Source: Chordibacter forsetii | GTDB lineage: Bacteria; Verrucomicrobiota; Verrucomicrobiia; Opitutales; Seribacteraceae | Direction: 5' to 3' | DNA length: 19,843 nucleotides | Assembly (NCBI RefSeq): GCF_964187505.1 | Contig: NZ_CAXLML010000113.1 | Span: 1 to 19,843, forward strand | Shown: positions 14,009 through 19,843 of the stretch, one piece after another | Numbering within the stretch: position 1 is the stretch's first letter | How the letters are laid out: the number at the start of each line of letters is the position of its first letter | Made by a program: the position numbers and the translations under genes | Notes under the pieces: model-generated | What the model was told of the DNA's origin: nothing | What the model saw: only the letters and a program-made list of their open reading frames with translations | Databases searched by the model: none

Positions 14009-14572
14009 TTAGCTTTTGGAAGGAGATAAGTAATCTTCAAACTCATAAAGTTTGGGATCTCGAGCCAGGTGCCTGCTGGGTTTATCCTTTTTAAAAGTAC
14101 CGTCCATTGAGGATTCGACCCCATCTTGATCTCCATCAGCATCTTCCATTGCACTACCTAAACTGTCCTCCAATTCTTCAGGATTGGCACCTTCTTCTAA
14201 TTTCCTAACAACCTCCTCCATTACGCCATCCATTTTTTCACCTGTCATTTCACACATTTTACGCATCAGTGAACCCATTTGGCGAGGATCTGGATTTTCT
14301 TCATCCATGCCCGAAATCGCATTCTCCATTTCTTTCATAGCGCTAGAAGATTGGGCATCACTCAGTTTAGAAAACGGATCAACTTCAGAATCATCATTAA
14401 CTTCATCCCCGTCCCCCCCATTTCCTGTTACAGAAAAAGCACTCACCATTTTTCGCATTTTTAATTTTTCACCATCAGGGCATAATGGAAAAACATCAGA
14501 GTTTTTTATTGTGCGAGAATAGAAAGAATAAATTTTGTGATTATCTGGAGAATAAAATTCGTAGATCGGCAT
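14009..14572 (-). CDS. FmdB-like protein with degenerate zinc ribbon and acidic tail
   Basis: The first 50 residues (MPIYEFYSPDNHKIYSFYSR, then FPLCPDGEKLKMRKMVSAF) match the FmdB regulatory-protein/zinc-ribbon family in layout. Normal FmdB proteins carry two CxxC pairs; here the first pair is gone (YEFYSPDN) and the second is reduced to one Cys (LCPDG), so zinc binding is unlikely. The remaining 135 residues are very acidic and Met-rich (DGDEVNDDSEVDPFSKLSD, GSLMRKMCEMTGEKMDGVME, EEGANPEELEDSLGSAMEDA), with predicted short helices. The function is unknown. It is the upstream gene of a pair with the lipoprotein. A possible -35 (TTGACT, at 14606-14611 on the minus strand) lies in the divergent gap with the VanZ-like gene, but no convincing -10 follows. 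Confidence 0.75.
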   Translation of the reverse strand: MPIYEFYSPDNHKIYSFYSRTIKNSDVFPLCPDGEKLKMRKMVSAFSVTGNGGDGDEVNDDSEVDPFSKLSDAQSSSAMKEMENAISGMDEENPDPRQMGSLMRKMCEMTGEKMDGVMEEVVRKLEEGANPEELEDSLGSAMEDADGDQDGVESSMDGTFKKDKPSRHLARDPKLYEFEDYLSPSKS

Positions 14573-14638
14573 AAAAGTGTATTTAATGATTAAGAAATAT
14601 TTTCAAGTCAAAGAGTTAAGTAAGTTTTTTCATTGTAG

Positions 14639-15112
14639 ATGCCTATTCCACCTAAAAAGTTTAATTGGTTAGTGGCACCTAATAATTCGGCCCTTTGGGT
14701 CTTTATCCCCCTAGGTTACACTTTAATCATACAAACATTGACTGGATTCCCTAAGCCTGAAACTTTGAAAGAAATTTCAGCACACGATTTCTTACTTTAT
14801 ATTTCAGAAGAACTTTTTAATTACCCATTTTGGTTACAAGACTTGAGTCATTTCCCCCTTTTTTTCGTATTCGCTTGGTTATGGACATGGTTTTTGAGGA
14901 GGAACAACTATCGGTCTAAGGATTTAGTTAAAAGCATTTTGATCTGTATCTCCTTTGCAATTTTAAATGAATTTAGCCAATTTTTCATTCCTCGTCGTTT
15001 TCCTTCTACAGCAGATGTAATAATGAACTTGGCAGGAGTAATATCCAGCATACTCATTCATTCTTATTTTTTTAAGCGAAGAAGTCAGAAATTGAATAAA
15101 TCAAAAACCTAA
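14639..15112 (+). CDS. VanZ-like integral membrane protein
   Basis: The 157-residue protein has about four hydrophobic segments (near 16-32, 65-87, 97-113 and 128-147). VanZ-family hallmarks are present: LQDLSHFPLFFVFAWLW, corresponding to the conserved D..lHf.....l, and ILNEFSQFFIPRRFPSTADV followed by IMNLAGV, corresponding to E..Q.f.pgR..s..D...N..G. VanZ gives low-level teicoplanin resistance in enterococci, but most VanZ-like proteins have no known function, so no resistance role is claimed. ATG 14639 lacks a ribosome binding site. The gene converges with the M48 protease gene, 8 bp from it. Confidence 0.8.
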   Translation: MPIPPKKFNWLVAPNNSALWVFIPLGYTLIIQTLTGFPKPETLKEISAHDFLLYISEELFNYPFWLQDLSHFPLFFVFAWLWTWFLRRNNYRSKDLVKSILICISFAILNEFSQFFIPRRFPSTADVIMNLAGVISSILIHSYFFKRRSQKLNKSKT

Positions 15113-15120
15113 GCATGTAA

Positions 15121-16386
15121 TCACTTATTAACTTGAGAAAGATTCAGTTCTCGCTCGGGTAAGCTTGGGTGTGAGTGATGAAAGTAGGACAACCAAGGAT
15201 GAGGCAAAGGATAGCTAAGGTTTTTAGTACACAATTTCCGAAGAGCAGATTTTAAAGCACTTGCACCGCCAATTGCTTCACCAGCAAACTTATCTGCCTC
15301 AAATTCATGTTTACGAGATAGCATATTAGATAAAGGGTTTAACCAATACGAAAAACAACCTCCAAAAAATAAAGCGATTAAAAACACTGGTGCAAATGCC
15401 CCAGCAAGTTCGTCAGAAAGGTTTAGTTGAGTGATTAACCAATCTGAACTCAGAAGAATGTGCAGTAAGTAAAAGAACCCCCACCCAAAAATCAATGAAA
15501 GAGCCAATCGCTTAGGGATATGACCTAGGCGATAATGACCGATCTCATGTGCCACAACCGCTTCAATTTCACTTTCATTCATTTGTTCTAACAGCGTATC
15601 GTAAAGGACTATCTTACGGAATCTTCCAAAACCCGTAAAAAAAGCATTGGAATGACCCGACCTTTTGCTCCCATCAATGACTTGTATTTCCTTTGCCTTA
15701 AAGCCAGTTTTATTTGCTAGGTTGTGCAATTTTTCACTTAAGCCATCATCATTTAACGGAGTTAAGGTATTAAACAGAGGTAGAATAAACCTTGGCCATA
15801 AAACCATCAATACCAGTTGAAGAAAAAACACACCTCCAAATGACCAAAACCACCAATAGTTGGGAGAAAATGCTGAAAATTCTCTGTAAAAAAACACCAA
15901 TACTCCAATCATTAAACCAAGAAACACAAAAGATAATATAGTTTCTTTAATCTTATCCATAATCCATAGGTTTTGTGTTTGGTTATTGAAACCAAATTTC
16001 TGTTCCAAGCTAAATTGGCGGAACCAGTCAAAAACGAACCCTGGAAGTTGAAGTACTAGGACCATACTTGATACCAGCAAAGATATTTCCCAGATAGGAC
16101 TATCTTTACTAGTCGGCCAGTTGAGAAAGACCCAAGGAAGAGCAACAAATAAAATGAAAAAGGAAAGGCATAATGAAAACAAATCCTCAAAGGCAGAAAA
16201 ACTTGATTTGGCTAAAGTATATTCTGAGCATTTCCGCCAGTCTTTTTCGACCATATAGCCATTAACCTCATCAGGTAATTTCTCGAGGTTGGCCTTAACG
16301 GTTGTCACATTAGAAAAAGCTAAGATACGTTCGAACAAATACCTGGTACAAAGAAGCACAGTAAGTAAAATTTGTAGAAATGTCAT
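15121..16386 (-). CDS. Ste24-type M48 zinc metalloprotease (CAAX prenyl protease 1 family)
   Basis: The 421-residue membrane protein has multiple transmembrane segments (about 1-20, 65-90, 100-122, 147-168, 177-205, 295-312 and 325-345). The metalloprotease motif is VVAHEIGHYRLGH (His280, Glu281, His284), with a third-ligand motif RKHEFEADKFA (Glu361, Asp365). The N-terminal M48_N domain includes FDWFRQFSLEQKFGFNNQT, a Ste24 signature. In eukaryotes Ste24 trims prenylated proteins; bacteria lack CAAX substrates in general, so the likely role is membrane-protein quality control (inferred). All catalytic residues are intact. It is transcribed divergently from xseB-dxs over a 99 bp gap and is monocistronic as far as can be seen. 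Confidence 0.92.
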   Translation of the reverse strand: MTFLQILLTVLLCTRYLFERILAFSNVTTVKANLEKLPDEVNGYMVEKDWRKCSEYTLAKSSFSAFEDLFSLCLSFFILFVALPWVFLNWPTSKDSPIWEISLLVSSMVLVLQLPGFVFDWFRQFSLEQKFGFNNQTQNLWIMDKIKETILSFVFLGLMIGVLVFFYREFSAFSPNYWWFWSFGGVFFLQLVLMVLWPRFILPLFNTLTPLNDDGLSEKLHNLANKTGFKAKEIQVIDGSKRSGHSNAFFTGFGRFRKIVLYDTLLEQMNESEIEAVVAHEIGHYRLGHIPKRLALSLIFGWGFFYLLHILLSSDWLITQLNLSDELAGAFAPVFLIALFFGGCFSYWLNPLSNMLSRKHEFEADKFAGEAIGGASALKSALRKLCTKNLSYPLPHPWLSYFHHSHPSLPERELNLSQVNK

Positions 16387-16445
16387 TACCGCTTACTTTA
16401 CAGACAAAATAAATTCTGTCCACCTATCGATGTCTACTTTCTTAG

Positions 16446-16474
16446 TTTGCTACAAATCAAATTAAAGGCATAAT
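16446..16474 (+). promoter_or_regulatory. Candidate sigma-70-type promoter for xseB-dxs
   Basis: TTTGCT (16446-16451) and CATAAT (16469-16474) are 17 bp apart, with five of six -10 bases matching TATAAT. Transcription would begin near 16481, only a few bases before the GTG of xseB. This is the best promoter-like pair in the 99 bp divergent gap, but the region is A+T-rich and the -35 match is weak. Confidence 0.35.
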
Positions 16475-16485
16475 AAACCTACATC

Positions 16486-16725
16486 GTGAATTCGACAAAA
16501 CCATCAGGCGAAATTAACTTTGAACAAGCCATCCAAAAACTGGATGAAATTGTATCCAATATGGAGAACAGTAATCTTAATCTCGATTCACTTGTTGGAA
16601 ACTACCAAAAAGGGATTCAACTTTTAAGCATTTGCCGCAAAAAGCTAGATGACGCAGAGTTCAAAATCAAGGAGGCAACCACTGATATACTAAGCGACAA
16701 GCAAAATGATTCTCGACAAAATTAA
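16486..16725 (+). CDS. xseB: Exodeoxyribonuclease VII small subunit
   Basis: XseB is the small subunit of exonuclease VII, which degrades single-stranded DNA from both ends with the large subunit XseA. The 79-residue product matches the family closely: INFEQAIQKLDEIVSNMENS, LNLDSLVGNYQKGIQLLSIC and RKKLDDAEFKIKE. The length is typical (70-90). The start is GTG 16486, with no other start upstream in frame that fits. It overlaps dxs by 20 bp, so the two are very likely cotranslated; linkage of xseB with isoprenoid genes (ispA, dxs) is common in bacteria. xseA is not in the window. Confidence 0.93.
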   Translation: MNSTKPSGEINFEQAIQKLDEIVSNMENSNLNLDSLVGNYQKGIQLLSICRKKLDDAEFKIKEATTDILSDKQNDSRQN

Positions 16726-18616
16726 AGGCCCAAAAGACTTACGAAAACTCGGGAAAGATGAACTCTCTACACTTTGCCAGGAAATAAGAGATAAGATTAT
16801 TTCCGTTACCTCTGAAAATGGCGGACATGTTGGACCAAACTTGGGAGTTGTTGAACTAACCGTTGCCTTGCACCTTGCATTTGATTCTCCCAATGACTCC
16901 TTCGTTTGGGATGTCTCTCACCAAGGATATGTTCACAAACTATTGACCGGAAGAAACGACCCTAAATTTGATGATCTAAGACAATCTCAAGGGTACAGTG
17001 GCTTTCTTTCCAGGGATGAAAGTGTTCACGATTCTTTTGGTGCTGGGCACGCTGGTACTGCCCTATCAGCCGCACTTGGAATGTGTGCAGCACGCGACTT
17101 ATCCGGTGAGTCAAACCATGTAGTGGCAGTAGCTGGAGATGCAGCCTTTACATGCGGTGTTACCCTAGAGGCATTAAACAATATAGCTTCAACAACCAAA
17201 AAATTCATTCTCATCCTCAACGACAATAAATGGTCAATCGCGAAAAATGTCGGGGCTTTTTCAAAATACTTTAACGAACTAATAACCAATCCGATCTATT
17301 CGAAGTTTCACAAAGAGGCTGAAAATTTCCTTACTCAATTCCCTGGAGGAGATTCCCTCATAAAATTCATATCAAAAGCCAAACGGGACACCAAAGAATT
17401 GCTTGCTCCATCTAGCATTTTCGAAAAATTAGGCCTTCGGTACCTGGGCCCTATTGATGGGCACGATGTTACATCACTTGTTCATTTTTTCGAATTCGCC
17501 AAGCAATCAGACGAGCCGATCGTACTGCATTTACTAACTCAAAAAGGAAAAGGCTTTCCTGCAGCTATCCATGAACCTGAGAAGTGGCATGGTGCCCCAC
17601 CCTTCAATCCACGCAGCACAGATACTTCGAAAAATTCGAATGGAGCTCCAGAAAAGTTCCAAGATGCTTTTGGTGATTCGTTAGTTAAGATTGCGAAACA
17701 TAATGATAAAGTTGTTGGAATCACTGCGGCTATGCCTAGTGGCACAGGTCTAAGTTCTATGAGCAATGCTTTCCCTGATCGTTTTTTTGATGTGGGTATT
17801 GCTGAAGAACATGCAGTTCTTATGGCTGCAGGTATGGCCACCAAAGGAATGCGACCTGTTTGTGCAATATACTCAACGTTTCTTCAAAGAGCTTACGATC
17901 AAATCATTCATGATGTCTGTTTGCAAAATTTACCTGTTACTTTTTGCCTGGACCGTGCCGGTTTATCGCCTAACGACGGTCCGACTCATCATGGATTATT
18001 TGATTTGTCTTATCTTAGGTGCATACCAAATGGAGTTATAATGCAGCCGGTAAGTACAGACGAACTTCTTCCGATGATCGAATTAGGAGTGAATTCCAAA
18101 TCACCAACTTTCATCAGATATCCAAAGGGAACTGGTGCCAAAATTAATTATACGACCACTGCATTTCCCTTGTCTCTGGGAAAAGCTGCCTGCCTAAGGG
18201 AAGGTGAGCATATCGCCATTTGGGCTCTTGGAGATTTTGTGTCTGTTGCAGAACAAATACACCACCACCTGAACTCTATATACGGTATTGATATTACCGT
18301 GGTCAATGGTCGCTTCATTAAACCTTTAGATGAAAAATTATTGAAGAAACATGCATTGACTCACGACAGGATTATAACACTTGAAGATAATGTGTTAGCG
18401 GGAGGGTTTGGATCTGCAGTAGTCGAGTTCCTTCAAGATTCTAATATTCAAACTCCGGTTTCACGTTTAGGTTGGCCCGACAAGTTCATTCCGCATGGAA
18501 CCGATGTAGATGTACTCCGAAGACTTTGCGGATTAGATTTTCAAGGAATTTTAAATAAAGTTTTATCCCATCTTTCACCTGAAATAAGCTCAGCCAAATT
18601 GGTTGAAAGGACTTAA
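16706..18616 (+). CDS. dxs: 1-deoxy-D-xylulose-5-phosphate synthase, divergent type
   Basis: Dxs condenses pyruvate and glyceraldehyde 3-phosphate with thiamine diphosphate, the first step of the MEP isoprenoid pathway. The length of 636 residues and the order of motifs are normal: His41 in GGHVGPNLGVVELTVALH, FVWDVSHQGYVHKLLTGR, the cofactor motif GDA...NDN (144-146 and 172-174), the catalytic-type IAEEHAVLMAAGMA (Glu367), DRAGLSPNDGPTHHGLFDLS (Arg417), YLRCIPNG, and the C-terminal transketolase domain with LEDNVLAGGFGSAVVE. Several positions differ from common Dxs: GDG is GDA, the M.SI motif is NDNKWSIAKNVG, GxDG is SPNDG, and EQHAV is EEHAV. The frame is intact and the core residues remain, so the enzyme is probably active. 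The start MILDKIKGPKDLRKL fits the family. Confidence 0.93.
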   Translation: MILDKIKGPKDLRKLGKDELSTLCQEIRDKIISVTSENGGHVGPNLGVVELTVALHLAFDSPNDSFVWDVSHQGYVHKLLTGRNDPKFDDLRQSQGYSGFLSRDESVHDSFGAGHAGTALSAALGMCAARDLSGESNHVVAVAGDAAFTCGVTLEALNNIASTTKKFILILNDNKWSIAKNVGAFSKYFNELITNPIYSKFHKEAENFLTQFPGGDSLIKFISKAKRDTKELLAPSSIFEKLGLRYLGPIDGHDVTSLVHFFEFAKQSDEPIVLHLLTQKGKGFPAAIHEPEKWHGAPPFNPRSTDTSKNSNGAPEKFQDAFGDSLVKIAKHNDKVVGITAAMPSGTGLSSMSNAFPDRFFDVGIAEEHAVLMAAGMATKGMRPVCAIYSTFLQRAYDQIIHDVCLQNLPVTFCLDRAGLSPNDGPTHHGLFDLSYLRCIPNGVIMQPVSTDELLPMIELGVNSKSPTFIRYPKGTGAKINYTTTAFPLSLGKAACLREGEHIAIWALGDFVSVAEQIHHHLNSIYGIDITVVNGRFIKPLDEKLLKKHALTHDRIITLEDNVLAGGFGSAVVEFLQDSNIQTPVSRLGWPDKFIPHGTDVDVLRRLCGLDFQGILNKVLSHLSPEISSAKLVERT

Positions 18617-18636
18617 ACCGAACTTTCCTTTAAATT

Positions 18637-19843
18637 TCAGTCATCAACCAGTTGGATATTGAGTAACGAAAACCTTCCAGATGGATCCGATGCGATCAAA
18701 GTGTAAGACCCGCTACTACTTTCCCATGGAACAACTCCACCGATTGTAACTGTTGATCCATTGCTATCATTTGTTTGAGACTTTATTTGTAACCACTTTG
18801 TATCCCCTGAGGGATAAAGTAGTTTGTAATTAATTAATTGCTTATCCGGATCATAAGCATTTATTTGCTTTTCAAAGTACTTACCTGAAGAAGAAGTAAT
18901 CTCAAAAGGAGAATTAGAAGTAAATACGGGAGGATCCTGTACTGATTTCACGTGCACTTCAAAAGGAACATAGGTAAAACGATCTCCCTCATCAGCAACC
19001 AAAACAAATCTATCGATACCGTTAAAATGTAACGGCGGGAAATAATCAAAAGTTGAAATCATTGTAAATTCACCTTCTTCAATAGAATCTAAATTTGATA
19101 TAATTGCACCACTTGATGGCTGCAAAAGAATACGCCAACCCAAACTGTCACCTGGTTCCTTGTCAGGATTAAAAGCTCTTAAACCAAGAACTGCATCATT
19201 GACTTCTCCACGATGGTCATCTTCAACAATGAATACTTGAACAGCGTTGTTTATATCTTTACCAAGCGAATTCTTAATTCTAGGTGGATAATCGTCTACT
19301 CTAATTACAAGAGTGAAGTCTTGACGGATTAGATCTTCTCCACTGAAAGCCTCAATCGAAAAGCTGTAATTTCCCTCATCAAACCATTTAGGAGCCCCAG
19401 ATAATAAAGCACGCCCTTGCCCGAGATCATTCCATTTTGCCCATATTGGGAGGGATGATCGGAGTTGAATCTCGGGGTAACCTTGCCAAGGCCAATCCGA
19501 ATCAACGACCACAATTTCATATATATAGTCTTCCTCATCATTCCAGCTAATTACATCAGGGAGATTGGAATCTGTAGGCGGTGAAGAAGCAAAGAATGGA
19601 GCATCATCTAGCTGCGTTACATTAATCGAAACTGGGATCGTTACCTGTTGGGAAAGTGAATTTTGTGCACCTCCGTCATCTCTGACTACTATCGAAAAAT
19701 AATCTAAACCGGAGTAATTAGAATCGGGAGAATAACTAAAACTTAATTGATTTCCATTTTGGTGATACTCGGTATGCCCATTCTCAGGATCACTCACAAA
19801 CCAAGTTAGTTCATTGGCTTCAGATTCATTATCAGTGGCAGAT
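18637..19843 (-). CDS. C-terminal part of a large tandem cadherin/Ig-like repeat surface protein (runs off right edge)
   Basis: The minus-strand frame is open from the stop at 18637 to the window edge, so about 402 C-terminal residues of a longer protein are seen; the GTG at 19797 is internal and not a start. Repeated beta-sandwich modules of 90-110 residues are visible. Each has an acidic linker (VTQLDDAPFF, RVDDYPPRI, KSVQDPPVF) and calcium-type Asp/Asn motifs (DPENG, DPDKQ, DYFSIVVRDDGG, IDRFVLVADEGD). A putative-Ig-type phrase, PIWAKWNDLGQGRALLSGAP, has the 'P.W..........l.G.P' form found in dystroglycan/cadherin-like domains. The protein simply ends after the last module (LLNIQLVDD), with no anchor or sorting signal. 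It is likely secreted or cell-surface, perhaps adhesive; the substrate is unknown. It converges with dxs across 20 bp. Confidence 0.8.
   Translation of the reverse strand, partial: SATDNESEANELTWFVSDPENGHTEYHQNGNQLSFSYSPDSNYSGLDYFSIVVRDDGGAQNSLSQQVTIPVSINVTQLDDAPFFASSPPTDSNLPDVISWNDEEDYIYEIVVVDSDWPWQGYPEIQLRSSLPIWAKWNDLGQGRALLSGAPKWFDEGNYSFSIEAFSGEDLIRQDFTLVIRVDDYPPRIKNSLGKDINNAVQVFIVEDDHRGEVNDAVLGLRAFNPDKEPGDSLGWRILLQPSSGAIISNLDSIEEGEFTMISTFDYFPPLHFNGIDRFVLVADEGDRFTYVPFEVHVKSVQDPPVFTSNSPFEITSSSGKYFEKQINAYDPDKQLINYKLLYPSGDTKWLQIKSQTNDSNGSTVTIGGVVPWESSSGSYTLIASDPSGRFSLLNIQLVDD

Noticed and set aside
13591..14154. YwqK-type antitoxin of a toxin-antitoxin pair
   Set aside because: The protein is a lipoprotein and no toxin-like gene is adjacent; the repeat similarity alone does not support a toxin-antitoxin role.
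14573..14638. Sigma-70 promoter for the FmdB-like gene (TTGACT at 14606-14611, minus)
   Set aside because: The -35 is good but no hexamer at 16-18 bp resembles TATAAT; A/T-rich gaps produce such half-sites easily.
14639..15112. Antibiotic-resistance gene (VanZ)
   Set aside because: The family match is to the general VanZ-like fold; there are no van cluster genes, and most such proteins are unrelated to glycopeptide resistance.
17026..17844. Minus-strand open frames opposite dxs
   Set aside because: They are antisense to conserved Dxs motifs and have no start context or recognisable domain.
18605..18636. Inverted repeat AAAGGA...TCCTTT between dxs and the repeat protein as a bidirectional terminator
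   Set aside because: The stem is only six mostly A/T base pairs with a loop of about 14 nt and no T-run, too weak for an intrinsic terminator.

Overview
The window looks like chromosomal DNA of a motile, diderm bacterium with about 40% G+C. I place it tentatively in the PVC group, most likely Verrucomicrobiota. The reasons are a tandem cadherin/Ig-like repeat protein, an FmdB-like protein beginning MPIYEFYSP, an unusual Dxs sequence type, and a near absence of Shine-Dalgarno sequences. No rRNA or other marker gene is present to confirm this, so the placement is inference.

Region 1 (1-11964, minus strand) is one long flagellar operon, transcribed from flgB towards the left edge: flgB, flgC, fliE, fliF, fliG, fliH, fliI, fliJ, a motE/ylxF-like gene, fliK, flgD, flgE, fliL, fliM, fliN, fliO and the 5' part of fliP. 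Most genes overlap or are separated by less than 35 bp. The order is that of the Bacillus fla/che operon. It encodes the proximal rod, MS ring, C ring, export ATPase complex, hook cap, hook, hook-length control protein, a stator-associated protein, and the start of the membrane export gate. No flagellin, stator or chemotaxis gene lies in the window.

Region 2 (11944-13590) is the probable control point. A near-consensus sigma-54 (RpoN) promoter, TGGCGC-N5-TTGCA with exact GG-N10-GC spacing, lies just upstream of, and overlapping the longest reading of, flgB. Divergent from it, 45-66 bp away, is a soluble PAS-PAS histidine kinase of the NtrB/FlgS/FleS type. Together they suggest that this kinase switches on the flagellar operon through an RpoN-dependent activator encoded elsewhere.

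Region 3 (13591-16386) holds a small MORN/YwqK-like lipoprotein, an FmdB-like acidic protein that has lost its zinc cysteines, a VanZ-like membrane protein, and a Ste24-type M48 zinc metalloprotease.

Region 4 (16486-18616, plus strand) is an xseB-dxs pair with a 20 bp overlap: the small subunit of exonuclease VII and the first enzyme of the MEP isoprenoid pathway. This Dxs departs from the usual thiamine-diphosphate motif.

Region 5 (18637-19843, minus strand) is the C-terminal part of a large extracellular tandem-repeat protein that continues past the right edge. No gene-free stretch exceeds 100 bp. I see no tRNA, rRNA, CRISPR array, insertion sequence or convincing intrinsic terminator.
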